Assembly (NCBI GenBank): GCA_009760885.1
Contig: CM019703.1
Location: forward strand, 13,376,459-13,440,458
Reading direction: 5' to 3'
Length of the DNA stretch: 64,000 nucleotides
DNA from: Achatina immaculata
Lineage: Eukaryota; Mollusca; Gastropoda; Stylommatophora; Achatinidae
Position 1 is the stretch's first letter, and each line of letters starts with the position of its first letter. Below the pieces are notes generated by a model. The model saw only the letters and a program-made list of their open reading frames with translations. It did not search any database and had not been told where the DNA came from. Position numbers and translations under genes: made by a program. Positions 1 to 12,696 of the stretch are shown piece after piece.

Positions 1-72
1 ATCCATCCATCCATCCATCCATCCATCCATCCATCCATCCATCCATCCATCCATCCATCCATCCATCCATCG
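1..72. repeat. ATCC microsatellite
   Basis: Perfect ATCC repeats from the window edge. Confidence 0.98.
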
Positions 73-1424
73 GCTATAACTTCAAACGATCTCCGCCTTT
101 CTAATAAACTTTCTATAAATTAACTTTCTATAAAAACCTTTTTTTTTAAAAATAAAACCAGTTGCAGAAAAATTTTGTTTTTCAAGCCATACAGTCAAAA
201 ACATTTTTTAAAAGACAGAAAGTCTATTCCATCACAGTGCAATGTCTTATCTCATATCGCAGAAACGTTTTAAATCTGAGACAGTATAATGGATTCCAGA
301 TTCTTGTCTCATCATTTAAGTTCCGGCTTTTTTGTTTGTTTGTTTTCTCCCCCCCCCCCCCCTCTTCTGTTCTTATTTTGCTTGGAGAAGAGTTTGACTT
401 TGAAGTGAAGAGATGGCAAAATGAAAGGTATGGCCGTGTAAAGCGTAGGTTGTTTTGTGATCTGCAGTGTTTAGACTGTCTCAGAGTTCCTTCTAATGAT
501 ATATATGATACACTGGTCATGACTCACTAAAAAGCTGAACTGCGGGGTTTTTTTTTATTAACACAATCTCTCATAAATATGGCTTAAGTATATCGTTTAG
601 TAATTAAAAAAATAGAATGGAAAATATAGATCTCGAAAGGTATTATAGAACAACAAAAGATAAAGAACCCGCGTGTTACATTCTAAAAAAAAAAAAAAAC
701 ACGCGATAACAAATAATTCGCGGACATGAAGTGGTGAAAGCTTTATACACAGCTCATAGACGTTTGGAAGAAAAATGTAGGTCACTGATAATGTAACACA
801 TGGGATAATTTATAACGCACTTTCTCTGATTCTTTATCAATCACCGAACAGAATAACATCATTGGAAAACAAAGCAGACACATTAAGAGTTTTAACAGAT
901 TTTTGATGTGGCAGTTTTTAAAAAAAAAGCGAAAGAAAAATGTAAAGAAAATCTCCGAATTTTCCCCTCACATTTTGAACGTTTGCTTATCTCATTTTCT
1001 TTGGCTATCAAGAACCGGCGGTTACACAGTTTTGTATCAAAGTGACATTGTTTTGTGCGTGAATCAACGGAAAAGAATGCCAATAAACTGTGCGTTTAAC
1101 GCCCTTTCTAATCCCATTAGCATTTTTGCGACACTTTTAACGATTGAGATAAAATGTCAGAGAATCAGACTATTCATAAACTGGAGGGTGTAACGGATGA
1201 TTCACATTTAAGCGTAAATCTCCGGCCCCACGGTGAAATGGATACAGTTCGTATCGTGTAGTAAATATAGGGGTCACACAAGAGTGCCAAATGAATTTGA
1301 AAACAAACAAACAAACTATGTAAGCATGCATAAATATACAGCTGTTTGTGAAAGTTTGGAACATCGTTTTGCTTAGCAGCCTCTCTCAAGGGAAAAGAAA
1401 AAGAAAGAAAAGGCAGATCTGGTT
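73..1424. other. AT-rich sequence, no gene seen
   Basis: Short open frames only, with a C run at about 351-362 and A/T runs. No coding signature or recognisable repeat. Confidence 0.6.
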
Positions 1425-1685
1425 TATTGTTGATAAAAATATAGTTTTACACAGACTAGAGACATCTAGGGGATGTAGTGTTAGTGTCTATTTTCCTTGG
1501 CTTGATTGTACATTAGAGGGTGATGTGGTCAGATTCATGCCTAACCACCTTTCCATCCCGGCTCCAAAAGGAGATGGACACCTGCTACTACAGGTGTGTG
1601 AATGGGGCCCTTTCCAGTTGGACTTCAACCACCGACATGTACGGAAGACACGATCGCATTAACCACTGCGCCACTCTCACGTCCC
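1425..1685 (-). mobile_element. tRNA-derived SINE copy
   Basis: Read on the minus strand, the head has an A-box-like TGGCGCAGTGGTTAATGCG and a B-box-like GGTTGAAGTCC about 30 bases on. The body carries CTGACCACATCACCCTCTA, which recurs in six other places in this window. The head makes RNA polymerase III origin likely. Confidence 0.65.
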
Positions 1686-1794
1686 TATCATGATATACTT
1701 GATTAACCTTTTGCCGTTTACTGGCCAGATTACAAGTAAACCACCCGTCCACCCATCCATGGCTTGGTCGGCCATCGGCTAAGCAGTCACCGCC

Positions 1795-2025
1795 GGGTAC
1801 GCCCTGTGGCGTCTTGCAGGGCAGCAATAAAATGCCTCCGCCTCCCACGGTCCACGGCCAGCCTTTGCTGTGCTGCATGTTACTCGTTTCCGCTTCTACA
1901 GTTCTCCGCCAGGTAGTCGTGGGTCATCCTCTCTTTGTTTTTTCCCTTGGGTGTCCATGGCACGGCTGTTTTAGCGATGTTGCTGGGGTATCTTCGTTTC
2001 ACAGACTATGTCCAGCGTTTTTTCT
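1795..2025 (-). mobile_element. LINE 3' fragment, family F
   Basis: Related to 25375-25700 (opposite strand) and 32615-32860. The shared part encodes, on the relevant strand, the last codons of a LINE reverse transcriptase ending in a basic RGRP-type stretch and then ALQDATG-like residues. Many stops. Confidence 0.55.
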
Positions 2026-2252
2026 TTCTGTTATTACACGCGTATCTTCCAGTTCGCATTGGGCAAGTAGGTCTCTGCTATTTACTGTATGTGGCCAACA
2101 AGTAAACCAAGCTATCGTTAAAAGATATAGTCATCTCTTGTTGACATCAGCGTGTGTCTCTTGCTTTCGTATGGGCAGATGGTGTCGAGTAAACTCATTT
2201 CCCACATTGCACTAAACCTTTCTTCCCACACTCGACCTGCCGATCACCCACT

Positions 2253-2410
2253 CTGGAAGACTAGACTCAAACGTCCCCGCAGAAACTGGAAGACTAGACT
2301 CAAACTTCCCCGCAGACACCGGAAGACTAGACTCAAACGTCCCCGCAGAAACTGGAAGACTAGACTCAAACTTCCCCGCAGACACCGGAAGACTAGACTC
2401 AAACGCCCCG
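2253..2410. repeat. 33-bp minisatellite
   Basis: About five copies of a unit starting CTGGAAGACTAGACTCAAAC. The period is a multiple of three, so an open frame (KTRLKRPRRNW) runs through it; not a gene. Confidence 0.9.
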
Positions 2411-2489
2411 TAGAGTTACAGGAGATGGCAAATGATGGGCAGGAGAGAACCAGACCATCAAGTGCCTCAGAATATTTCTCTCCCTCACT

Positions 2490-4010
2490 TTGGCTCTCTA
2501 GAGTTTGCCTCTCTCCAGTACTGGTCTCTCTCTAATGTCTGTCTCTTTCTGTTGTCTTTTTCTAGTGTCTGCCTCTCTCTAGTGTCTGCCTTTCACTAGT
2601 GTCTGTCTCTGTCCAGTGTCTGCCGCTCTGCTGTACCTGTCCCCCTCTCTAGTGCCTGCCTCTCTCTTGTACCTGTCTCTCTTTAGTGTCTGCCTTTCAC
2701 TAGTGTCTGTCTCTGTCCAGTGTCTGCCGCTCTGCTGTACCTGTCCCTCTCTCTAGTGTCTGCCTTTCTCTTGTACCTGTCTCTCTCTAGTGTCTGCTTC
2801 TCTCTAGTGTTTGACTTTCTAGTGCCTGCCTCTCTCCAGTGTCTCTCCGTCTAGGGTCTATCTCTCCAGTGTCTTTCTCTAGTATCTGTCTCGCTCTAAT
2901 GTCTGCCACTCCCTAGTGTTTGTCTTCTCCAGTGTCTCTCTTTATTGTCTGCTCTCTCCTGTACCTCTCTCTTTCTCTCTCTAGTATATGTCTCTCTCCA
3001 GTGTCGGTCTTTCTCTCTAATGTCTACCTCTCCAGTGTTCCCCCCCCCACTAGTGTCTATCCCTCTTGTATCTGCCTCTCTCTAGTGACTGCCCCTATCT
3101 ATTGTCTGTCTCTCTCTAACGCCTGCTTCTATCTATTGTCTGTCTGTCTCTAGCTCCTGCTTCTTTCTAGCGTCTGCCTCTTGTTTGCCTCTCTCTAGTG
3201 TCTGCCTCTTTCCAGTGTCGGCTAACTCTCTCCAGTGTCTCTCCCACTAGTGTCAGTCTCTCTAGTATCTGCCTCTCTCTAGTGTTTGCCCCTGTCTGTT
3301 TTGTCTCTCTCTCTCTCTAACGCCTGCTTCTCTCTAGTGTCTTCCTCTGTCTATAATCGATCCAAAGCGCCTGCCTTTCTCTAGTGTTTGCCTCTTTCTG
3401 TTGTCTGCTTCTTTCTAGTGTCTGCCTGCCCTCAGTGTCTGTCTTTCTCTAGTGTCTGTCTCTGTCAGTTATCTACCTGTCTCTAACGCCTGCCTCTCTC
3501 TAATGTCTGTCTGTCTCTAACGCCTGCCAATCTCTAATGTCTGTCTGTCTCTAACGCCTGCCAATCTCTAATGTCGACTCTCTCTAGCGTCTGCCCCTGT
3601 CTAGTGCCTGCCTCTCTCTAGTGTCTGACTATCTCTAGCGTCTGTCTCTCTCTAGCGCCCGCCTCTCACTAGTGTCTGACTCTCTCTAGTGCCTGCCTCT
3701 CTCTAGTGCCTGCCTCTCTCTAGTGCCTGCCTCTCTCTAGTGTCTGACTCTCTCTAGTGCATGCCTCTCTCTAGAGCCTGCCTCTCTCTAGTGTCTGATT
3801 CTCTCTAGTGTCTGCCTCTCTCTCTAGCGTCTGACTCTCTCTAGTGTCTGACTTTTTCTCTCTCTATCGCCTGCCTCTCTCTACTGCCTGCATCTCTCTA
3901 GCGCCTACTTCTCTCTAGCTCCTGCCTCTCTCTAGCGCCTGATTCTCTCTAGTATCTGCCTCTCTCTAGCGCCTCTCTCTAGCGCCTCTCTCTCTCTCTC
4001 TCTCTACTAT
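2490..4010. repeat. Degenerate CT-rich minisatellite
   Basis: About 1.5 kb of variants of CTCTCTAGTGTCTGCCT, roughly 17 bp each, grading into CT repeats at the end. Confidence 0.93.
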
Positions 4011-4509
4011 ACTGATGTTGTGTGATTGTTATAATTAAATGTGAGGGATACATGACATAATGTCAGATTGGCCCTACTCTTCACTCTTTTAAAATAAAAT
4101 TATTTCTCCCCACCTCCCCCCACCCGCCTCTCTCTCTCTATCTCTCTGTCTCTCTCTTCTCCGTCTGGGTTATCATTTATAGGTGATCTCCCCCTTCCTT
4201 TATGACGAAATAAATTTAACAAAGTGCCATTTCTTTATATATATAGTGCGTCTCTCCGTAACAATAAAAACCGATACATCACAAGAAAATTTACTGTGTG
4301 GAAACTCCAACGAATCAGAAAAATGTATTGAAGAATAAAAGCTGTTGCCATACATTTTACAGTACAAAAGAAATGCATAAAAAAGTATTGCCTAGTGTTC
4401 TGTATTCAGAACAAATAATAGTTTCTTTTTTAATTTGACGTAGCATTATTCAGTCCAGCAATTTAACCATTACTGTTTTAATATTATATCATAAACTGAT
4501 CGCGTTTGC
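4011..4509. other. AT-rich sequence, no gene seen
   Basis: Contains a short CT microsatellite (about 4128-4156); nothing else recognisable. Confidence 0.55.
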
Positions 4510-4755
4510 TTACAATTATCCGTCAGTCAGTCAGTCAATCATTTGCGTGTCCCTTGCAGAATTTTGCCTCCCTAACAGCTCTCTTTTAGGGCCCCTCGGT
4601 TGTAAGCAAGATGGCTTGCTGCTGATGCATCCATTTTGCAGATCATCAACGAAGTCTTGCAGCCATCTTCGCCGTGGTCTTCCTCTCTTTCTTTTTCCCA
4701 TTATTAACCCTTCCAAGACGGTCTTCTCTAAATTCTCATGGCGTTTAATTTGTTA
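4510..4755 (-). mobile_element. LINE 3' fragment, family A
   Basis: Minus strand encodes MGKRKRGRPRRRWLQDFVDD, matching the intact-looking stretch at 58920-59000. Ends in a TGAC tetranucleotide tail. Only the last ~75 codons remain and they are frameshifted. Confidence 0.75.
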
Positions 4756-5334
4756 TATTTATCACTCACGTTAATATCTAGTGATCGTGAATGTTGCCAG
4801 CTTTGCAGCTTCTCTCCTTTCGTCATTCTATTTGCAGAACTTTCAGCAGCATAATCAATTATTGATGCGGAAAAAAGTACATTTACGCGAGGAAAGTTCG
4901 CTTACTTTCTGCTTTTGCTTTATATATCAAGTAGATCTAGACATATAAAACGGACTGGAAAAGTCGTTATAAGGTTATTTCAGACATTATTTTAGTGAGC
5001 ATGCCACATGTCATCACAAGATGAGATCATATAAATCTACAAGTAGATCTAGATTTCGCTGATGGTAGATCTAGACCTAGCCGATGGTAGGTAGGACACA
5101 GTTATCAGCTAAAATCAATTCACTGCTTTTTTTTCCTAAAAAAACTCTCTATTTATGGAATCTTCATACATTTACAAGATTTTTTTATGCATAATAAATA
5201 TACGTTTAAGGTGGAAGTACTTTGTTACATTCACATTTCCAACTATACCCCCTATACACATCAAGACTCGCGCTTTTTGTGTGGCAAAAATGGAACGTCC
5301 ACGTTTTTGCCTGTGCCAGGGAAAGAGATAAAGA
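4756..5334. other. AT-rich sequence, no gene seen
   Basis: Only a few copies of AGTAGATCTAGA near 4930-5070; no coding signal. Confidence 0.5.
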
Positions 5335-5700
5335 ATATAGCACAGTCTGTCAATTCTATAAACAGCATATAGCACAGTCTACTAATTCTATACAGTATAT
5401 AACACAGTTTGTCAATTCTATAAACAGCATATAACACAGTCTACCAATTCTATACAGTATATAACACAGTCTGTCAATTCTTTAAAGTATATGCAGTTCT
5501 ATAAATTATTTAACAGTCTATCAGTTCTATAAAGGATGTAACAGTATATCAGTTCTATAAAGGTTGTAACAGTCTATCAAACTCTGTAAAATATTTAACA
5601 CACTGTCAGTTCTGTAAAGTATTTAACGCTATCTGTTAATTCTATACGGTAATTAACATAATCTGTCAGTTCTATAAAGTATATAACCACAATCTGTTCT
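5335..5700. repeat. Degenerate ~30-50 bp tandem repeat
   Basis: Diverged copies of CACAGTCTGTCAATTCTATA with variable spacing. Confidence 0.85.
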
Positions 5701-6384
5701 TACACTCTACTCATATAACTTATGTTTTCTTTATCTCACATGCTTAATAAGGTGGGAGGTAACTCTTGATAATCAAAGTCTCCCAGTATACTATGAACAT
5801 AACAGCACATGCATACTTCAGCTGCAGCCACACGGTTTTGTTCCACGCCGAAAGTTTGCTGTTTTAAGGTACAGTAAATGTCAAACCTGAGGATTATGTC
5901 ATTCCCAGTAAAACATGCCAGCCTTTAAGCCGTCATGTTTGGTTACTTTAAATCTTCCTGCGTCAAGGATACTGTTCGGTAGGACTCAAATTTTGGAATA
6001 TTTATTTAGCATTTCGCTTAACATTCACTCAAACACACGCTTTATAGGCAGCTCAAAGTTACGTCTATTTTCTCATTATAACTTACGAGGTAACTCAATA
6101 CAAACATTGATGATTTTCACGCGGAGAATTTTCATTATAAAGCTGAAAGTCATGCCTTATGCAAACGCGTCAGTTTCCTGATAAAAGCGTTATTGCGCTG
6201 GCCCCAGCAATCTAACTCCCCACTTCCTGCTAATTAATCTTGAACTAAAGAAACTGTAATCGAGACCAAAGTCATGTTGTTAGCCGGATTTATTGAAGTG
6301 ATTAATCAATACGAGACTATTTTTTATGACTATAACCCTTTAAAAAACAATTGCGCCTAATTAGCTAACCAAAGTGATAAATGT
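5701..6384. other. No gene seen
   Basis: Unique-looking AT-rich DNA. An 88-codon open frame at 5915-6181 shows no recognisable domain. Confidence 0.5.
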
Positions 6385-6598
6385 TTAAGACTGAAATCAA
6401 AGTAAGCCTTTTTAAGGCTGAGATCAAAGTAAGCCTTTTTAAGACTGAGATCAAAGTAAGCCTTTTTAAGATTGAGATCAAAGTAAGCCTTTTTAAGACT
6501 GAGATCAAAGTAAGCCTTTTTAAGATTGAGATCAAAGTAAGCCTTTTAAAGACTGAGATCAAAGTAAGCCTTTTTAAGACTGAGATCAAAGTAATTTA
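6385..6598. repeat. 27-bp minisatellite
   Basis: About eight copies of GAGATCAAAGTAAGCCTTTT plus AAGACT. The period keeps open frames on both strands; not coding. Confidence 0.93.
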
Positions 6599-6639
6599 AA
6601 GGCCGTTTTTTTATCACTATCTCTGAACTCTCTGAGTTT

Positions 6640-6830
6640 GCCTATACTATAGGGAAAGATTATGTTATTGCTTGAGATTGCCTGTGCTATATAGAAAGAT
6701 TATGTTATTGGTTGAGATTGCCTGTACTATAGAGAAAGTTTATGTTATTGCTCGAGATTGCCTGTGCTATATAGAAAGGTTATGTTATTGCTTAAGATTG
6801 CCTGTAGTATAGAGAAAAGTTATGTTATAC
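6640..6830. repeat. 40-bp minisatellite
   Basis: Four to five copies of a unit with GATTGCCTGTGCTATATAGA and TTATGTTATTG. Confidence 0.9.
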
Positions 6831-8404
6831 TTTTTTAATTCATTGAGAAGTTTGTATTACAATACTTGATCGGCGATATGGTTTTCTTCTGTTGTTCCAA
6901 CAGATCTTATCTGTCTTATCTTTCGCTAAAGACATAAGCCTCAATCGTATCCAGAAATGTCCAGCTTCAAAATGTCCAAGGACAGCAATTGTTTCCACCA
7001 GCCAACCAGGTTTAGCTGAATTTTATAGCGCACTTATGTAGATTGTTACTGTTGATTGCACAAGCAGCTGAAGCAATATTGATTTCTTTCTTTCGCAAAA
7101 TAAAACTAAAACTAATCGTTTCTTGGCTAACAGTATTAATTTCAGTAACATAAATTACATTTCAAAACAACCTCATAGGGCCGCAAGCTCCACGGACTGC
7201 ATGTAGTGGCAGCTAGTTGGGCACCTTTTCGTGTTCATTATATTGGGAAAGACGGAAACGGAAACCTTGAAGTATATCTTTATCTTAACATTTCGTTGAA
7301 AATAGCAGCTTAACTTAATTTTCTTACAAAATGCTACTCGCCGCAACATAATCTCCAGTAAAATCTTCAACCTAGTTATTCTTTATTAATGCGTTTCATG
7401 GGTTAACTGTTTCGCTCCAAAACAACATTGGCAGGACTTGTAGATTTTTTCGTGCCTGCGTGAATCAAATCTCATGGGGGGGGGGGGGGGGGGAAGAGGG
7501 GAGATATTGTTTTAGGAAAACTTTAAATAAAATGAAAAGTAGCACATTTCTAACTCAAATCATTCTTAACCATGCGGACCTGAGGCGTGAGAAGACATGG
7601 CCAGAGGACACAAGCTTGGAGCAAAAGCGTTGGGGGCTCCTATCAGGATCTGGAGAGGACTGCGGGGTTTGCCTTGTCGACAGGGACCAGGATCTGATGT
7701 GACCAACAACGTTGAACGTAGAAGGAGAAGATAACCGAAGTCATGTTTTTAAATTATAGAGTAACTTCATTCCAGTTTTTTTTTTTTTTTACTCCCTAGC
7801 CAAAATTTCTCATAAAAATTCATAAAGGCTGAGGACTTAATTTCAGAAGTGAAAGAGTTAAGGAACGAAAAAGCGAGTCTAGGGAGTGCTGAGTTGTATG
7901 TTTCAGTTTATCGTGTAATCTGTTTTCAAGAGTTCAAACAGTTAAAAACTCTTTGTGATTCATAAAATACACATAGATTAGCAAACGAATCCGTCATATA
8001 TATATATATATATATAAACTTCCTCTATAGGTTTATGATTTTTAAGTGACACGAGTATTGGCCTTAGTTTATAATCGTATATTCCTACTGCGCCAGCATC
8101 TTCATCTGTTGTGTTTTGTCTTCCCCTGGCATTTCAAGCCTGAGCTTGTCTGGCTGATTCACTGGATGCTTCTTCTTCTTCTTCTTCTTCTTCTTCAGAT
8201 AGTTAGACAGTCTATTCTGCTCCCATGCCACGCATGCCAAAAAGAGGCACGTATGTATATGTTTTTTTTTAAAGCAGGCGGAAGACTCAAACGTTTTACA
8301 CTTCAGAACTCACTGTAGAATTCACAGTGGTTCGCGAAGTAGGCCGCATTCTTCTTCACAATTTAGTCGTTTGATACATGAATGTTCGCAGCCGGGACAG
8401 CTCT
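6831..8404. other. No gene seen; simple repeats
   Basis: Holds a G run (7477-7493), a T run (7778-7790), an AT repeat (7996-8016) and a CTT repeat (8171-8197). No coding or mobile-element signature. Confidence 0.5.
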
Positions 8405-8700
8405 TTACAGGTAGCTGTTGTGCTCTGTTCTAGTAGCCATAACTGGTGTGCTCTGTTCTAGTAGCCCTAGCTGGTGTGCTCTGTTCTGTTAGCCCTAGCT
8501 GGTGTGCTCTGTTCTGTTAACCCTAGCTGGTGTGCTCTGTTCTAGTAGCCCTAGCTGGTGTGCTCTGTTCTAGTAGCCCTAGCTGGTGTGCTCTGTTCTA
8601 GTAGCCCTAGCTGGTGTGCTCTGTTCTAGTAGCCCTAGCTGGTGTGCTCTGTTCTATTAGCCCTAGCTGGTGTATTCTGTTCTAGTAACTGGTGTGCGGT
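8405..8700. repeat. 28-bp minisatellite
   Basis: About ten copies of GTGTGCTCTGTTCTAGTAGC plus CCTAGCTG, decaying into TCTAGTA-containing variants to about 8800. Confidence 0.93.
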
Positions 8701-8800
8701 AGATGAACTATTCGTTTCTAGTAGATGAGCTATTCTGCTCTAGTAAATGAACTGTTCTGTTCTAGTATATGAACTATTCTGTTCTAGCAGATGGACATTT

Positions 8801-9602
8801 CTTTTCGAGTAACGGATCATTATGTCCTATTTAGCTTTCGTCTTAATTATTTTGTTGCCATTCGATTTCTCAGTGAGCAGTCTTCCCTAGTCCTTACTGT
8901 TTTTCTTTAAGAATGTCAGGTCAGGGCAAGTAGTCTTCACTGGAGCTTTCTGTTGTCTTATGTCGCTGTCTTATAAGTAGGGGACATGGAAGGCGATACT
9001 GTTATGTGGTGAATATATCTAGCGTGTGCAGTGCAGATCTCTTGTACTCACATTATGACAACACTAACGGACACAGCTGCATTGCGTAGTAACAAAGAAA
9101 GCTATTTAATGCACCAGTCTGGAGCCCAGCAAGTCGCACCACATGGTGGCTTAGGTATTCACAACTGTACCTACTCCCAAAGGACACACGAACAGCCAGG
9201 TCTGTCATTGTATTCCAGCAATGAATTTCTGTAGTTATGGAGCACCACGCATAGGATGCCTAAAACCGTTACGCGTTTCGATGATTGACAAATATGGCCG
9301 CTGCATGGATTTGAAACAATAATGTTTGTTTGTCTGGCGGAAATCAATCTTTTGTTTTTCTTTTTTTGGCCAGATCAAGTGGTAATCCAGATCGTCGGAG
9401 TTATTTTTTTCTAACCATGTTGGAGAGAATTCTGTTGTTTCGAAAACCCTCAAATGCTGCTCCATTTATTTTATAGCCTTTATATGCATATGACTACTTG
9501 CCCTGATAAGCTTCGACCAGAATAACTAATAACAAATAGGACCAGATTCAGGTGTAGCCATTTTATGAAATGGATTTAGAATATTGTGAATTTGAGAATG
9601 AA
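8801..9602. other. No gene seen
   Basis: Unique-looking sequence with small open frames and no recognisable domain. Confidence 0.5.
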
Positions 9603-9830
9603 TAAGCCAGTCAGTCATTTGCATGTCCCTTGAGGAACTTTGCCGTCTTAACAGCTCTCCTGTAGGGCCTCTTGTTTGTAAGCAAGATGCCCTGCTGCTG
9701 ATTATTCCATTCGCAGGTTGTCAACGATGTCTTGCAGCCACCTCCGCCTTGGTCTTCCTCTCTTTCTTTTCTCCATTATGTACCCTTCCAAAACTGTCTT
9801 TTCTAAGTTCTCATGGCGTTTAACATATTA
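9603..9830 (-). mobile_element. LINE 3' fragment, family A
   Basis: Same 3' segment as 4510-4755 with a short TGAC-type tail at 9606-9618; the minus strand keeps the coding pattern of the RGRPRRRWLQD region with frameshifts. Confidence 0.7.
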
Positions 9831-10489
9831 AAAAAAATACTGTATTTAATCAATGGAAAAAAAAAATCGACGTTTTGCAGTTGTAATTGTTCAAGTTTCG
9901 ACTGTTTGCTGCCAGTCGATTCCCTAGCAAAACGATGCTGGGTCTGATACTGCTGTAGTTTTGTGTGTCTTTAAAGAGTGTGTTTCGTTGTGATTGTAGT
10001 AGGCGCCAGTGATTAGTTTTTTGGCTTCTGTTGTCGACTGTTTGAAGTCTTTTGGGTCCAAGAGGTTTCCCCACATGTGGAATACGGCAGCTGAAAATGA
10101 TATAGACGAGAAGGGGAGGGAGAGAGTGGGAGAACAGGACAGTGTTATTGGTTTTTCTATATCCCAAGACCTATAACAGGCTTTTAAGAAATGGTCTGTC
10201 TGTCGAGAAATGCAAAACTTGTTTAAAGCTCCGCCACGAAAGGACGCTGGGGAAAATGCGAAAAGAATCCAAAAGTAGATTTTTACATGAACAGGGATGG
10301 AGGATACGCCAAGAATCTGGTGAACTGATGGCAGTAGTTTGCGACTTCATCCAAGACAGTCTAGGAATCAAGACAAAATATCTGATGACTTCATTTTTAT
10401 TGGATCTCGCTAAGACATAGGAGTACAGTTATCTCTCCCTTTCTATTCTTCTATTCCTGGAATAGTAGTATTTTTAGTTAGTTAATTAG
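9831..10489. other. No gene assigned
   Basis: Open frames of 92-105 codons exist on both strands but neither shows a known motif, and they overlap. Confidence 0.45.
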
Positions 10490-11700
10490 TCGGACGATTA
10501 GTCCATAAGTGCTCCGATCCCATCTAGATTATTTCCACAAGTGTTTAGTGGCTGATGATGTTTTCTGTGTTGATTAACCAGTCTTCTTTGCCTCACACTG
10601 TAGCGTTCTTGTCTGGCCACTCCACGTTTGATGTTATGCTCCAGCAATCTGTTCATGGTTGCAGATTCAGAACTATTACTTGAACTGGCGATTGGACTAG
10701 CTTCTTTGAGTGCATTCAGGATATCTGTCCGGTCCATTGCTTGTCCAGCCTTCTCTGTAGCCATGCCAGCAAGTCTGTCCACTCGTTCATTACCTCTCAC
10801 TCTCGCATGACCTGACAGAAAAATTAAACACATTTTTGTCAACTGTGATCATGCTAGTAATTCCAACCAGTGCTTTCGCACTCAACCCGACTCAATCTTC
10901 CTGAGCATATTCATTGAGTCGCTGAGAATATATGCCTGGGTGGAAGGTCCGTGTCTCCAGTCATGCCATTGCCTTGGTTACTGCCATGACCTCCATAGCT
11001 GGGCTACTTGTGATCAAAACAAAAGCACCATAGTCTTCCATCACCATTCTCTCTCCGACCTGCGCCGTACAAGCCCAAGCTCTTTGCCTGTGTCTGACAA
11101 TGGCCCCATCTGAGTCTGACTGAGAGTAAGGACTGCCAGGGCATATTCAACCACAGCAAGGACAAGTCCCTGGTATAACAGAACGAGATGACCTTGCTCG
11201 CAGTCCGTCACGGCCATTATCTTCATCGCAGCTAGACCTTTTCTAGCCTTCAGTATCACATAATCAACGTGATCTCTGAATGAAAGGCTCCGATCAAACC
11301 GCACTCCGAGGTATTTCATCTCGTGTGTCCTCTCCACAACCTCTGGGCATAGATTCACAGTTGGTGTTGATGTATTGACTATCCGGTTATTCAGAGAGAA
11401 CCACGTCACAGCTGCCTTCGTCCAGTTCAGAGCCTCCGCTTCACTGCACCACCCGCCAGTACTGCCCAGTTCTGTCCCGAGTTCTCCAGCAATCTGCTCC
11501 CGGTCCCGGCCATGCCGATACACCACGACAACATCAGCATGTGGCAGTGTCCTTCCACGTCCCGAGATCTGCTCCCGGTCCCGGCCATGCCGATACACCA
11601 CGACATCATCAGCATGTGGCAGTGTCCTTCCATGTCCCGAGATCTGCTCACTCGTGATCCCGTGAGTGCACACGCTGAAGAGCGCTGGGGATAAAGGGTT
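10490..11700 (-). pseudogene. RNase H-type LINE remnant (reverse transcriptase and RNase H)
   Basis: Minus strand. The first part (11041-11673) has reverse transcriptase motif HADDVVVYRHGRD followed by MKYLGVRFDRSLSFRDHV, the thumb region. The second part (to 10498) has GHARVRGNERVDRLAGMA, the last catalytic block of LINE RNase H, after a diverged FLTDSMNM block. RNase H after reverse transcriptase is known in I, R1/LOA and Ingi-type LINEs. The ADD segment is present twice in tandem (75-bp duplication, 11496-11645), and frames are broken around 10840-11040. A dead 3' part; endonuclease not seen. Confidence 0.85.
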
Positions 11701-11758
11701 GGGGGTAACCTTGTGGTAGGCCGGAGAGGGGGGGGGGTGCTATGGCTACTGGGTTTAT

Positions 11759-11907
11759 GAAAGAGTGAAAACGTGCATAGTTTAGCCATGAAACAAATAT
11801 CGCCTGAAGAAGAGCATATAAATGAAAAACAAAATAATTAAAAAAGAAAAAGAAACAATAGATTATCCTGTAAAATCTTTTGTATGCAGGAAGAATAATT
11901 TGTTTTT
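11759..11907. repeat. Inverted repeat, left arm (149 bp)
   Basis: Reverse complement of 12512-12660 with one difference (C/T) noted. Spacer about 604 bp. Outer edges show no clear target duplication. Confidence 0.92.
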
Positions 11908-12197
11908 CCGCTGGAAAAAGGCGGTACAGATCCAATTAAGTGGAAATGAACTGATCCTGAGTTCCAGAAGCTGAACACTCAAAATGTCCGACGATGCCCT
12001 GTTGTACGCGTCCTTCAGGTAATGTTCTATTATACATTATCTGTATTCCTATTCTTCAAGTTTTGTAATTACTTCTTCTTCATCCGCTTGTTCCTAGACT
12101 GATATCAACGACCATCTTCGGCGCTGATGGCGTGAGTTGCGTCAGCATCGTTGAATTCGTCTTGCATTCGGCAGTAGTAGTAAGAATAATTAAAAAT

Positions 12198-12235
12198 GAA
12201 ACTTCTTTCTTTCTTTCTTTCTCTCTCTCTTTCTT

Positions 12236-12275
<40 letters not shown>

Positions 12276-12294
12276 CTTTCTCTCTTTCTTTCTT

Positions 12295-12331
<37 letters not shown>

Positions 12332-12346
12332 CTCTCTTTCTTTCTT
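12198..12346. repeat. TTTC/CT microsatellite
   Basis: Compound pyrimidine repeat inside the spacer of the 149-bp inverted repeat. Confidence 0.97.
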
Positions 12347-12511
12347 GTCGGTTAGTAAATCTTAACACTGGCTTGTATTTTCATTGCTCCTTATAAAATC
12401 GCCCTGTCCAAACTTGTAAATTCCCTTCGTTTTCCTCTTTTTATCTAATGTGAGTTTTAGAAATCCCCGTGTCCGGTTCCTCTGTGAAGTCCCAGAGCAC
12501 ATGCGATATCT

Positions 12512-12660
12512 AAAAACAAATTATTCTTCCTGCATACAAAAGATTTTACAGGATAATCTATTGTTTCTTTTTCTTTTTTAATTATTTTGTTTTTCATTTA
12601 TATGCTCTTCTTCAGACGATATTTGTTTCATGGCTAAACTATGCACGTTTTCACTCTTTC
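12512..12660. repeat. Inverted repeat, right arm (149 bp)
   Basis: Pairs with 11759-11907. Its outer edge lies 36 bp before the exon 1 acceptor and it contains the ATG at 12630 that is in frame with exon 1. Confidence 0.92.
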
Positions 12661-12696
12661 TGAGTGCTTTAATCTCTATTTTTTTTGTTTACCTAG

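Noticed and set aside
5915..6181. 88-codon open frame as a gene
   Set aside because: No domain, no splice or promoter support, ordinary AT-rich composition.
10142..10420. 92-codon plus-strand open frame as a gene
   Set aside because: No recognisable domain, overlaps an equally long minus frame, and is surrounded by repeat debris.
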